Assembly (NCBI GenBank): GCA_946414075.1
Contig: CAMKNA010000016.1
Coordinates: 1 to 47,223 of the forward strand
DNA: 47,223 nt
Source of the DNA: an uncultured Fibrobacter sp.
GTDB taxonomy: Bacteria > Fibrobacterota > Fibrobacteria > Fibrobacterales > Fibrobacteraceae
Direction of reading: 5' to 3'
Shown here: positions 1 to 7,628 of the stretch, piece by piece
Layout: each line of letters opens with the position of its first letter
Position numbering within the stretch: position 1 is the first letter of the stretch
Program-made: the position numbers and the translations under genes
The notes under the pieces: model-generated
The model's input: only the letters and a program-made list of their open reading frames with translations
Database searches by the model: none
What the model was told of the DNA's origin: nothing

Positions 1-215
1 AGCGTGAGCTCCTGGAAGACCAGGTGCGCCGCGGCCGCGGTGGCGAAGGTGAAACACACCCCATGGACGAAAACTTCATGCATGCCATTGAATCTGGCTT
101 GCCGCCTACCGGTGGCGTGGGATTTGGCATCGACCGTATGGTCATGCTCCTCACGAACCAGCAGACCATCCGCGACGTGCAGCTGTTCCCGCTCATGAAG
201 CCGGAGACTTGCTAG
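1..215 (+). CDS. lysS: Lysyl-tRNA synthetase, C-terminal end (partial)
   Basis: Only the last 70 codons are present, with the reading frame entering at base 3 and the stop at 213-215. The enzyme charges tRNA-Lys in the cytoplasm. The visible part contains the class II motif 3 region, with [14 protein letters not shown] followed by an arginine and the usual ending [11 protein letters not shown]. The preceding segment ([18 protein letters not shown]) also matches the class II LysRS active-site end. The product ends three bases before the start of the next gene, so it probably leads an operon with the lipoprotein-release transporter genes. The N-terminal anticodon-binding domain and motifs 1 and 2 lie outside the window. 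Confidence 0.93.
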   Translation, partial: RELLEDQVRRGRGGEGETHPMDENFMHAIESGLPPTGGVGFGIDRMVMLLTNQQTIRDVQLFPLMKPETC

Positions 216-218
216 TCC

Positions 219-1466
219 ATGCATAAGCTGGAGTGGCTCATTGCCTGGCGTTACTTAGGGGCTCAGCGTAAGAGTCTCTTTGTTTCGCTTATCGGTATCT
301 TTAGTATGCTGGGAGTCTCCATTGGCGTGTTTGCGCTGGTGGTGGCCCTTGCCGCGGTAAATGGATTCGAAGAAGAAGTCACCGCCCAGATGATCGGAAA
401 GGACGCTCATTTCGAGTTGATGGCCTATCATGGCGAACCCATTACGGCATACGACAGCCTTATCAATGAAGTTAAGACCCGGGATTCTTCCGTGGTGGCG
501 GCATCACCCTTTATCATCTACAAGGTGGGCATCAGCTCCAAGAAGGTGAACGACGGCATTGTCATCTACGGTATCGATCCTGAGACGGCCAAGAATGTGA
601 CGGACATCCACAAGTCCATCAAGTGGGGAAGCTACTCGGTCGATAGTTTGGAAGATATGGGCGGCACCCGCCGTCCGGGCGTGATTCTCGGGTCGGGCCT
701 GGCCAACCGCCTTCGCGTGGTGGTGGGCGACAAGCTGGTGCTCCAGACATTCCAGAGTCCCGACGAGATGATGACCTCGGGCGGCCCCAAGATGATGATG
801 TGCGTGGTGAGTGGCATTTTTGAGACGGGCACTTACGAATACGACGGCAACCTGGCCTATGTGGGGATTCCCGAACTCCAGAAGCTTCTCGGCATGGGCG
901 ATGCCGTTACGGGAATCCAGTTCCGCATCCAGAATCACTGGCTTGCGGGGGAGACCGTGGATAAGATTGCCGGTTGGCTCAAGTACCCCTACTATGTTAT
1001 TGACTGGAAGGCGAAAAACATCACGCTTCTCAAGTGGATGAATTATGAGAAGTTCATTGTGGCGGCGGTTATCTGCCTTATCATTTTGGTGGCGGCCTTC
1101 AACATTATCAGTTCCCTTATCATGGTGGTCATCGATAAGACGAAGGAAATCGGCATCCTTCGCAGTATGGGGCTCAGCAAGGCCGGCATTATGCGTGTGT
1201 TCATGCTCATGGGTAGCTTTATCGGCGTTGGGGGTACCATCGTGGGCGGCACCATCGGTATCGTGCTTTGCAAGCTGCAAGAGGCATACCACTTTATCAA
1301 GCTCCCTGGCGATGTCTATGTGATTCCCTACTTCCCGATTTCGGTACACTTGCTGGATGCAGTCCTGATTTTTGTCATTGGCATAGCCCTCTGCGTTTTG
1401 GCCACGCTGCTCCCTGCATGGAAGGCAAGCCGCATGGACCCTGTAGGAGCGATTAGGCATGAGTAG
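219..1466 (+). CDS. LolC/LolE-family ABC transporter permease (lipoprotein release)
   Basis: This 415-residue inner-membrane permease probably works with the ATPase encoded next to it to extract lipoproteins from the inner membrane for delivery to the outer membrane. One N-terminal membrane helix lies at about residues 20-48. A large periplasmic region follows (about 50-275). Three C-terminal helices begin near 277, 325 and 372, which is the FtsX/MacB_PCD arrangement. The segment between helices 2 and 3 (VVIDKTKEIGILRSMG) is the typical ATPase-coupling region of LolC/E and FtsX proteins. The start ATG is three bases after the lysS stop and the end overlaps the next gene by 8 bp, pointing to translational coupling. 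A single permease gene suggests it acts as a homodimer, or that a second permease lies elsewhere. MacB-like function is the alternative. Confidence 0.85.
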   Translation: MHKLEWLIAWRYLGAQRKSLFVSLIGIFSMLGVSIGVFALVVALAAVNGFEEEVTAQMIGKDAHFELMAYHGEPITAYDSLINEVKTRDSSVVAASPFIIYKVGISSKKVNDGIVIYGIDPETAKNVTDIHKSIKWGSYSVDSLEDMGGTRRPGVILGSGLANRLRVVVGDKLVLQTFQSPDEMMTSGGPKMMMCVVSGIFETGTYEYDGNLAYVGIPELQKLLGMGDAVTGIQFRIQNHWLAGETVDKIAGWLKYPYYVIDWKAKNITLLKWMNYEKFIVAAVICLIILVAAFNIISSLIMVVIDKTKEIGILRSMGLSKAGIMRVFMLMGSFIGVGGTIVGGTIGIVLCKLQEAYHFIKLPGDVYVIPYFPISVHLLDAVLIFVIGIALCVLATLLPAWKASRMDPVGAIRHE

Positions 1467-2130
1467 TTTGTTGCAGACCGTCAATCTCCGCCGTGTGTTC
1501 TCCGAGACGGGCGAAGACCTTGAGATTCTCAAGGGCGTGAATTTTGAGATGGAGGCGGGAGAGCTTGTGGCTCTTACCGGTTCTTCGGGTTCGGGCAAGT
1601 CCACCTTCTTGAACCTAGTGGGCATGTTGGATACGCCTACTTCGGGTGAGATCCTTTTTAAAGGCAAGCCCCTTTCCAAGTTCAACAGTCAGGAGCGGGA
1701 CATGTACCACCGGGTGCAGGTGGGTTTCGTTTTCCAGTTTCACCACCTGCTCAGTGAATTTACGGCCATCGAGAATGTGTGCGTGCCGGGCCGGATTCTC
1801 GGGACATCCGAGAAGGAGTGCAAGGAACGCGCAGCCATGCTTTTGGAGACAGTAGGTCTCAAGGACCGCTTGAAGCATCTGCCTCGGGAACTTTCCGGTG
1901 GTGAGCGCCAGCGTGTGGCCATCGCCCGTGCCCTCATGAATCACCCTGACCTGGTGCTGGCCGATGAGCCCAGCGGCAACTTGGACGAGGCCAACTCCGC
2001 CATGCTTAACGAACTCATCGGCGAACTGAACGAAAAGTTCAATCAGGCTTTCCTCATTGTGACCCACGACGAGAAATTGGCCAGTTTTGCCAAACGCAGG
2101 GTCGTTATGCACGGCGGAATTATCCAATAG
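1459..2130 (+). CDS. lolD: Lipoprotein-releasing system ATP-binding protein LolD
   Basis: This 223-residue ABC ATPase of the LolD/MacB/FtsE type should energise the permease encoded immediately upstream, whose last codons it overlaps by 8 bp. Walker A is GSSGSGKST (about residues 41-49). The Q-loop region reads VGFVFQFHHLL, the signature is LSGGERQRVAIARAL, Walker B is LVLADEPSGNLD, and the switch histidine lies in LIVTHD. The VFQFHHLLSEFTAIENV segment is typical of LolD. Length is normal for the family. The assignment to Lol rather than macrolide export rests on the absence of a MacA-like adaptor and the LolC/E-type partner. Confidence 0.9.
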   Translation: MSSLLQTVNLRRVFSETGEDLEILKGVNFEMEAGELVALTGSSGSGKSTFLNLVGMLDTPTSGEILFKGKPLSKFNSQERDMYHRVQVGFVFQFHHLLSEFTAIENVCVPGRILGTSEKECKERAAMLLETVGLKDRLKHLPRELSGGERQRVAIARALMNHPDLVLADEPSGNLDEANSAMLNELIGELNEKFNQAFLIVTHDEKLASFAKRRVVMHGGIIQ

Positions 2131-2167
2131 ACGCCCTTTTTTGATTTTTCATTGTTAATTTTAAACT

Positions 2168-4693
2168 ATGTCTGAAAACAACGGTATCTTTTCTGCAAAG
2201 GCCAAGGCGGTGCTCCAGGCAGCTCGTATGGCAGCCCGCAATCTTGGAAGTGACAGCATTACGGTGGAGCACTTGCTCCTTGGCCTGGTCCGCGAGGATT
2301 CGGGCTTTGCTTCCGAGACCCTGAAGGCCCTGAAGGTGAACCTGGCGGAGCTGGGGGAGACTGTCCAGCGGGCTCTCACCAACGACGGCGGCCTCATGAC
2401 CATCGGCGGCGATAACCGCGGAGGCCTTTTGGCTTTTACCGCCCGTACCAAGGCGGTCATGTTTAACGCAGCAAAGATTGCCAAGGAAGAGGGAGACCAG
2501 TATATCGGCCCCGAGCATCTGATGCTCGCTATACTCCAGCAGTCCGATTCTCCGGCGGCGGCCACACTCTCTACTTTCAACGTTACCTTTGAAAACTTTC
2601 AGCAGACCCTGGACCAGCTCAAGCGGGGCAGCGCCGAGGACCAGCCCGACGAACCCATTTCTACGCCGAGACCGGGTGGGCCACAGGGGCGTCCAGGCTC
2701 CAAGTCCAAGACGCCTATTCTGGACCATTTCGGTCGCGACCTGACAGCTCTTGCCCGCCAAGGCAAGCTGGACCCCATCATCGGTCGCGAACAAGAAATC
2801 GAGCGCCTTATCCAGATCCTCTGCCGCCGCAAGAAGAATAACCCGGCCCTTATCGGCGAACCCGGTGTAGGTAAGACCGCCATTGTGGAAGGCCTTGCCC
2901 AGAAGATCGTGCAGAAGAAGATTCCGGAACTTCTCGTGAACAAGCGCGTGGTGACCCTGGATGTGGCCGCCATGGTGGCGGGCACCAAGTACCGCGGGCA
3001 GTTCGAGGAACGCGTGAAGGGGCTCATCATGGAGCTCCAGCGTGTGGACAGCTCCGTCATCTTGTTCATCGACGAACTCCATACCATCGTTGGCGCAGGA
3101 GGCTCCGAGGGTAGCCTGGACGCCTCCAACATTTTCAAGCCGGCGCTGGCCCGCGGCGAACTCCAGTGTATCGGTGCGACCACTATTGACGAATACCGCA
3201 AGTACATCGAGAAGGACGCCGCCCTGGAACGCCGTTTCCAGACCATTATGGTGAACCCGCCTAATGCCGAGGACTCCATCCTGATTCTGGATGGGCTCCG
3301 TGCCAAGTACGAGGCCCATCACAAGGTGCGTTACACTCCCGATGCCGTCCGCGCAGCGGTTCTCTTGGCGGAACGTTACATTAGCGAGCGGTTCCTACCT
3401 GACAAGGCCATCGATGTGCTGGACGAGACCGGCGCAAGAGTCCGTCTTGATTCCATCTGCATTCCTCAAGACCTGAAGGATATGGAAGAGGAACTGGCGG
3501 AAACCAAGCGGCAACTGGACGACGCCGTGGCAAATCAGAATTTTGAAACGGCCGCCTCCCTCAGGGACAAGACCGAAGAACTGGAAAAGCAGGTGATGGA
3601 ACGCCGCGAAGCCCTTTCTGCGGACAAGGATTCTGAAACCGTTCCTGTGGTAGACGAGAACGCCATTCGCGACTGCATCAGCAAGATGACGGGCATTCCC
3701 GTAAGCCGCCTTGCCGGTGAAGAAGCCAAGAAGCTTCTGCATCTGGGAGACGAAATCAAGGAGCGTGTCATTGGGCAGGACCAGGCCGTAGATGCCGTGG
3801 TCAAGGCCATCCGCCGTACCCGCGCGGGCATCCGCGACACCAAGCGCCCCATGGGCAGCTTCCTGTTCTTGGGCCCCACAGGCGTGGGCAAGACGGAGCT
3901 TGCAAAAGTTCTAAGCCTGAGCCTTTTCGGCAGCGAAGATTCCATGATCCGCATCGACATGAGCGAATACATGGAAAAGCACAGCATCAGCCGTCTCATC
4001 GGAGCGCCTCCGGGATATGTGGGCTTCGAGGAAAGCGGCGGACAGCTCAGCGAAAAGGTCCGCAAGCGCCCTTATAGCGTGGTATTGCTGGACGAAATCG
4101 AGAAGGCCCACCCCGATGTCTATAACCTGCTCCTGCAGATTCTGGACGATGGCATTCTTACCGACAGTTATGGTCGAAAGATCAACTTCAAGAATACCAT
4201 CATTATCATGACCAGCAACGCCGGCGCCCGTGAGGTCCGCCACAGCTCTGGCATGGGATTCACTAAGATGGGGGAGACCGACGACTACGAGCGCATGGAA
4301 ACCGCCATCCGCGAAGAAGTCAAGCGCGTGTTCTCGCCGGAATTCCTGAACCGTATCGACGAGCAGATCGTATTCCGCCCGCTATCCAAGGCGGACCTGG
4401 TCTCCGTGGTGGATATCCAGCTCTCCTTCTTGCAAAAGAACCTCTCTGAAAGGGGAATCCTTCTGGAAGTCACGCAAGAGGCCAAGGAAGTCATCGTCAA
4501 CAGCAATTACGATTCTGCCTTGGGAGCCCGTCCCATCCGCCGTTCTATCCAGAACATGGTGGAAGACGAGATCGCCGAAGGGCTTTTGCTCGGCACCATG
4601 ACGGACTTTTCCACCATCTCCATCGGCGTGAAGGACGGCAAGCTTTCCTTTGCCTGCGAGAAAATTCCCGAAGACGGAACAAATCCCGCCTAG
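2168..4693 (+). CDS. clpC: ATP-dependent Clp protease ATPase subunit ClpC
   Basis: This 841-residue Hsp100 unfoldase feeds substrates into ClpP in the cytoplasm. Two Clp-N repeats occupy about residues 1-145. The first AAA+ module has Walker A GEPGVGKT near residue 230 and a [12 protein letters not shown]alker B region. A UVR motif (about 445-475, [18 protein letters not shown]) sits in the middle region and marks ClpC rather than ClpA or ClpB. The second AAA+ module has GPTGVGKT near residue 569 and [19 protein letters not shown] tripeptide-loop segment near residue 695 corresponds to the ClpP-docking loop. No clpP, mcsB or mecA is adjacent. The 37 bp before the ATG are AT-rich with no clear Shine-Dalgarno sequence, and no strong terminator separates it from lolD. 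Confidence 0.95.
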   Translation: MSENNGIFSAKAKAVLQAARMAARNLGSDSITVEHLLLGLVREDSGFASETLKALKVNLAELGETVQRALTNDGGLMTIGGDNRGGLLAFTARTKAVMFNAAKIAKEEGDQYIGPEHLMLAILQQSDSPAAATLSTFNVTFENFQQTLDQLKRGSAEDQPDEPISTPRPGGPQGRPGSKSKTPILDHFGRDLTALARQGKLDPIIGREQEIERLIQILCRRKKNNPALIGEPGVGKTAIVEGLAQKIVQKKIPELLVNKRVVTLDVAAMVAGTKYRGQFEERVKGLIMELQRVDSSVILFIDELHTIVGAGGSEGSLDASNIFKPALARGELQCIGATTIDEYRKYIEKDAALERRFQTIMVNPPNAEDSILILDGLRAKYEAHHKVRYTPDAVRAAVLLAERYISERFLPDKAIDVLDETGARVRLDSICIPQDLKDMEEELAETKRQLDDAVANQNFETAASLRDKTEELEKQVMERREALSADKDSETVPVVDENAIRDCISKMTGIPVSRLAGEEAKKLLHLGDEIKERVIGQDQAVDAVVKAIRRTRAGIRDTKRPMGSFLFLGPTGVGKTELAKVLSLSLFGSEDSMIRIDMSEYMEKHSISRLIGAPPGYVGFEESGGQLSEKVRKRPYSVVLLDEIEKAHPDVYNLLLQILDDGILTDSYGRKINFKNTIIIMTSNAGAREVRHSSGMGFTKMGETDDYERMETAIREEVKRVFSPEFLNRIDEQIVFRPLSKADLVSVVDIQLSFLQKNLSERGILLEVTQEAKEVIVNSNYDSALGARPIRRSIQNMVEDEIAEGLLLGTMTDFSTISIGVKDGKLSFACEKIPEDGTNPA

Positions 4694-4695
4694 AT

Positions 4696-4744
4696 GCAGG
4701 CGCGAACCTGCGCAGGACTCATGAAAATCCGCTTAGCAAGCGGA
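4696..4744 (+). other. Two short hairpins downstream of clpC
   Basis: GCAGG-(6)-CCTGC at 4696-4711 and TCCGCTT-AGC-AAGCGGA at 4728-4744 lie directly after the clpC stop. Neither is followed by a run of T, so a Rho-independent terminator cannot be claimed. They may stabilise the clpC 3' end or act as a weak terminator before adk. Confidence 0.35.
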
Positions 4745-4829
4745 ATGTAACATATTTCGCACATTTGGGCAGCGTCTAATTAGCTATCTTTTGGGCCGAA
4801 ATTTAACAATCAACCTCAAGAGGCTTAAA

Positions 4830-5483
4830 ATGGCTAAAATTCCTGCAGTTCTTATCTTTGGCGCTCCCGGTTCTGGCAAGGGTACCGTTGGTGCAAAGCT
4901 CGCTGCTACCACTTCTCTCAAGCACATCTCCACGGGCGATATTTTCCGTGGCATTGCTCCTTCCAGCGAATCCGGCAAGCTCCTGGCTTCCTATTCCAGC
5001 AAGGGCCTCTTGGTTCCCGACGAAGCCACTGTGGAAATCTTCGGCCGATTCATCGAAGGCCTGGTGAACACCAACAAGGTGAACCCGGACAAGGACACCC
5101 TTCTCCTCGACGGCATTCCCCGCACGGTTGCCCAGGTCAAGCTCATCGAATCCGTGGTCGATGTGAAGCACATCTTCGTGCTGGACATCAAGGACGAAAA
5201 GACCATCGTGGCCCGCCTCCTCAACCGCGCCAAGATCGAAGGCCGCAAGGACGACGCCGACGAAGCTGTGATCAAGAACCGTCTCAAGGTGTACAAGGAA
5301 TCCACCGCCAAGGTGCTGGGCAAGTACAGCAAGTCCATCATCAGCCGCATCAATGGCGACAACACTCCCGACGAAGTGTTCTGCGACACTCTCGCTGCCT
5401 ATGTGAAGTTCTGCAAGGCTTCTGCAAAGAAGACCGCCTGCAAAAAGGCTACAAAGACCGCAAAGGCTAAAGGCAAAAAGTAA
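4830..5483 (+). CDS. adk: Adenylate kinase, short-LID form with basic C-terminal tail
   Basis: This protein of 217 residues interconverts ATP, ADP and AMP. It opens with IPAVLIFGAPGSGKGTVGAKLA, a P-loop of the adenylate/nucleoside monophosphate kinase type. It continues with the AMP-binding segment HISTGDIFR and the conserved DGIPRTVAQ. The LID region is short (LLNRAKIEGRKDDAD), lacking the long zinc or SGR-type LID of most bacterial Adk, so it resembles short-form kinases. The last 25 residues are a Lys/Ala/Thr-rich tail (ASAKKTACKKATKTAKAKGKK) that is probably disordered. ATG 4830 was chosen over an in-frame TTG at 4791 because AAGAGG (4818-4823) lies correctly before it and homology starts right after. 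A UMP/CMP kinase activity is the main alternative. Confidence 0.88.
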   Translation: MAKIPAVLIFGAPGSGKGTVGAKLAATTSLKHISTGDIFRGIAPSSESGKLLASYSSKGLLVPDEATVEIFGRFIEGLVNTNKVNPDKDTLLLDGIPRTVAQVKLIESVVDVKHIFVLDIKDEKTIVARLLNRAKIEGRKDDADEAVIKNRLKVYKESTAKVLGKYSKSIISRINGDNTPDEVFCDTLAAYVKFCKASAKKTACKKATKTAKAKGKK

Positions 5484-5548
5484 TCTCCGGTAGGCCTTTG
5501 CTCTCGCCTACGACGACTCGTTCATACGAGTCGCCTGCGGCTCACGGG
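5484..5548 (+). repeat. Hairpin repeat element R1 (REP-like), 3' of adk
   Basis: The unit starts TCTCCGG and ends GGCTCACGGG. Its core, 5514-5533, is a perfect 8-bp stem, CGACTCGT-TCAT-ACGAGTCG. The same framework and core recur at 7287-7348 and, in reverse orientation, at 43017-43062, while 7385-7450 keeps the framework with a different stem. It begins one base after the adk stop and runs in the direction of adk transcription, so it is probably the 3' untranslated end of that transcript. Confidence 0.8.
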
Positions 5549-5690
5549 AGTGCTCTAAGGCTTGGGTTTGCTTTTTGGGGTGGGGGAGGAGTCCCCCTCG
5601 CCACAGACCAAGCCGGGTCAGGAGCCTGCCCCGAACTTGTTCCGGGGCTACCCCCTCTCCTAGGGCTCTGCCCTAAAACCCGAATTTCGA
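5549..5690. other. Hairpin-rich GC-rich intergenic stretch
   Basis: Between element R1 and the carboxylase gene lie several more inverted repeats: GGGGGA/TCCCCC near 5584-5599, GCCCCGAAC/GTTCCGGGGC near 5630-5650, and TAGGGC-TCT-GCCCTA near 5661-5675. No open reading frame with protein-like composition was convincing, and none of these stems has a following T-run. The stretch looks like decayed or composite extragenic repeats rather than a gene. Confidence 0.45.
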
Positions 5691-5711
5691 TAAAAAAGGA
5701 AATCTGAAAAC

Positions 5712-7256
5712 ATGTGGGACCAAAAGTATATCAAGGAACTGGAAAGCCGTAACGCCGTGCGTGATGCCGCGGGCGGTGAGGCCCGTGTGGCCAAGCAGCA
5801 CGAACAAGGAAAGATGACCGCCCGCGAGCGCGTCGAGTTCCTGTTCGACAAGGGCACCTTTGTAGAGATCGGTGCATTCCAGCAGTCCGAAGCTGCCTAC
5901 CTGCCCGAAAAGAAGCGTCTCCCCGGTGATGGCGTCGTGACAGGCTACGGCAAGATTAACGGTCGCCTGGTTTACGCCAGCTCCCAGGATTTCACTGTGA
6001 ACGGAGGAACCCTCGGTGCTGTACACGCTCAGAAGATCTGCCACGCCATGGATCTCGCTGTAAAGTCCCGCGCCCCCTTCGTCTGCATCAACGACGGCGG
6101 TGGAGCCCGTATCGAAGAAGGCGTTCACGCTTTGGACGGCTATGCCGAAATCTTCAAGCGTAATACCCACGCCTCGGGCTTGATTCCTCAGATTTCCGTG
6201 GTGCTTGGCCCCTGCGCAGGTGGTGCCTGCTATTCTCCGGCCATCACCGATTTCATCTTCATGGTGGAAAACACCGCCCAGATGTTCATCACGGGCCCGG
6301 GTGTGGTGAAGGCCGTTACCGGAGAGCAGATTTCTGCCATGGATCTCGGCGGTGCCCAGGTCCACAAGGCCACCTCCGGCGTAGTTCACTTTGCCTATCC
6401 CAACGATAAGTCTTGCCTAGAAGGTGTCCGCAAGCTGCTGGAATACCTGCCCCAGAGTGCCTTTGATGTGAGCCCTGTCAAGAAGTTCACCTACAAGGAT
6501 CGTTCCTCCGAAATCCAGGATCTGGTTCCCGAAAACGCAAAGCGCGTCTTCGATGTGCGCCAGCCTATCTCTATCCTGGTGGACGACGACAGCTTCTTCG
6601 AAGTCCAGCCAGACTTTGCGAAGAATGTGGTGGTAGGCTTTGCCCGTATCGAGGGCAAGGCGGTGGGCATCATCGCGAGCCAGCCCAGCTACCTGGCCGG
6701 TACGCTGGACATCGACGCCAGCGACAAGGCGGCCCGCTTTATCCGCTTCTGCGACTGCTTCAACATCCCGCTCCTTACCATGGCGGATGTTCCGGGTTAC
6801 ATGCCGGGCAAGAAGCAGGAATACAACGGCATTATCCGTCATGGGGCTAAGCTGCTCTATGCCTATGCCGAAGCCACAGTTCCGAAGATCACGCTCATCA
6901 TGCGCAAGGCCTTCGGCGGTGCCTACATCGCCATGGACTCCAAACATTTGGGCTCCGACTATGTGCTTGCTTGGCCTATCGCCCAGATTGCGGTGATGGG
7001 TGCCGAAGGTGCGGTGGACATTATCCACAAGAAGGAAATTGCCGCCGCTGCCGACCCCAAGCAGGCCCGTGCCGATTTCATCGCCCAGTACGAAGCGGAA
7101 CACCTGAATCCCTACATTGCGGCAAACACCGGCTCTATCGATGAGGTGGTGGCTCCGACGGAAACACGCGCCCGCATTATCGCGGCCTTCAACAGCCTCG
7201 AGGCCAGCAGGTCCATTCCGACGGAATATAAAAAGCATGGTAATGTCCCCTTATAA
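5712..7256 (+). CDS. Acyl-CoA carboxylase carboxyltransferase subunit (propionyl-/methylmalonyl-CoA type)
   Basis: This 514-residue protein moves a carboxyl group between carboxybiotin and an acyl-CoA, or the reverse. It has the tandem crotonase-like N- and C-terminal carboxyltransferase domains of the PccB/MmdA family. The N-terminal half has TARERVEFLFDKGTFVEIG, the oxyanion region INDGGGARIEEGVHAL and GPCAGGACYSPAITDF. The C-terminal half has LLTMADVPGYMPGKKQE and RKAFGGAYIAMDSKHLGSD followed by MGAEGAVDII. A start at ATG 5712 is supported by AAGGAA at 5697-5702. In a succinate-producing Fibrobacter this could serve methylmalonyl-CoA decarboxylation or propionyl-CoA carboxylation, but no biotin carrier, biotin carboxylase or decarboxylase membrane subunit is adjacent, so the direction cannot be decided here. 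Confidence 0.9.
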   Translation: MWDQKYIKELESRNAVRDAAGGEARVAKQHEQGKMTARERVEFLFDKGTFVEIGAFQQSEAAYLPEKKRLPGDGVVTGYGKINGRLVYASSQDFTVNGGTLGAVHAQKICHAMDLAVKSRAPFVCINDGGGARIEEGVHALDGYAEIFKRNTHASGLIPQISVVLGPCAGGACYSPAITDFIFMVENTAQMFITGPGVVKAVTGEQISAMDLGGAQVHKATSGVVHFAYPNDKSCLEGVRKLLEYLPQSAFDVSPVKKFTYKDRSSEIQDLVPENAKRVFDVRQPISILVDDDSFFEVQPDFAKNVVVGFARIEGKAVGIIASQPSYLAGTLDIDASDKAARFIRFCDCFNIPLLTMADVPGYMPGKKQEYNGIIRHGAKLLYAYAEATVPKITLIMRKAFGGAYIAMDSKHLGSDYVLAWPIAQIAVMGAEGAVDIIHKKEIAAAADPKQARADFIAQYEAEHLNPYIAANTGSIDEVVAPTETRARIIAAFNSLEASRSIPTEYKKHGNVPL

Positions 7257-7257
7257 T

Positions 7258-7355
7258 GACCGTTCGCGCTGAATTCGGGGAAGGCTTCTCCGGTTAGCGC
7301 TCACTCTCGCCGTCACGACTCGTTAATACGAGTCGCTTACGGCTCACGTAATAAC
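7258..7355 (+). repeat. Tandem 98-bp repeat unit A containing hairpin element R2
   Basis: The unit starts GACCGTTCGCGCTGAATTC two bases after the carboxylase stop and is repeated at 7356. Its hairpin core at 7316-7335 is CGACTCGT-TAAT-ACGAGTCG. Outer GCCGT (7309-7313) and ACGGC (7339-7343) can extend the stem. The R2 part (7287-7348) shares the TCTCCGG...GGCTCACG framework with R1. Confidence 0.85.
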
Positions 7356-7453
7356 GACCGTTCGCGCTGAATTCGGGGACAATTTCTCCGGCCAGCGCTC
7401 ACTCTCGCAACCGCCCCCGATTAATATCGGGGGCTTTGTTGCTCACGGGTAAA
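7356..7453 (+). repeat. Tandem 98-bp repeat unit B containing hairpin element R3 with a swapped stem
   Basis: The first part of the unit repeats unit A nearly exactly (GACCGTTCGCGCTGAATTCG, then TCTCCGG and GCGCTCACTCTCGC), and it ends in GCTCACGGG. Its hairpin at 7413-7434 is different in sequence, GCCCCCGAT-TAAT-ATCGGGGGC, yet is again a perfect stem with the same TAAT loop. This shows conservation of structure and loop rather than of stem sequence. Confidence 0.85.
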
Positions 7454-7479
7454 ATAGTAGCGTTTACATTACTATCGTC

Positions 7480-7508
7480 ATGCCGGGCTAGACCCGGCAT
7501 CTCTTTTT
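7480..7508 (+). terminator. Likely Rho-independent terminator
   Basis: ATGCCGGG (7480-7487), loop CTAGA and CCCGGCAT (7493-7500) form a perfect 8-bp stem, followed by CTC and a run of six T. It probably ends transcription coming from the carboxylase gene and insulates the promoter at 7567. Half of it (CCGGCATCTC plus a T-run) recurs at 9334 within a homologous promoter block. Confidence 0.7.
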
Positions 7509-7566
7509 TATACCCAAATATTTTTATCAATAATTAAATTCTATTATTTCTATAAAAACAATATAT

Positions 7567-7595
7567 TTGACAATATAAATCTCCTAGAGTATATT
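7567..7595 (+). promoter_or_regulatory. Sigma-70-like promoter of the beta-helix protein gene
   Basis: TTGACA at 7567-7572 and TATATT at 7590-7595 are separated by 17 bp, matching the general housekeeping promoter pattern. The surrounding block from 7494 onward aligns with the block before the PepSY-like gene (9334-9440): CCGGCATCTC and T-run, TATACC, AATATATTTGAC and TATATTATG occur in the same order. Confidence 0.75.
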
Positions 7596-7622
7596 ATGAG
7601 GGTAAAGAATATCCTCTAGGAG
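7581..7622. promoter_or_regulatory. Dyad CTCCTAGAG/CTCTAGGAG around the promoter (possible operator)
   Basis: CTCCTAGAG at 7581-7589 touches the -10 box, and its exact reverse complement CTCTAGGAG lies at 7614-7622, ending in the Shine-Dalgarno sequence. The left arm lies upstream of the expected transcription start (about 7602), so an RNA hairpin from this promoter is unlikely. A DNA-binding repressor contacting sites 33 bp apart is possible. This is inference from symmetry alone. Confidence 0.4.
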
Positions 7623-7628
7623 GTCGTT

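Noticed and set aside
504..1685. 393-codon open frame on the minus strand opposite the Lol genes
   Set aside because: It is antisense to two clear ABC transporter genes, is rich in His/Asn/Arg with no recognisable motif, and is the usual by-product of GC-biased third positions.
4696..4711. On the minus strand GCAGG-TTCGCG-CCTGC looks like a tRNA T-arm
   Set aside because: The loop has 6 rather than 7 bases and no acceptor stem, anticodon arm or D-arm can be placed around it.
5549..5690. Possible small RNA or gene in the hairpin-rich stretch after adk
   Set aside because: No promoter, no T-run terminator and no credible coding frame; a 69-codon open frame there is low-complexity and starts inside the repeat.
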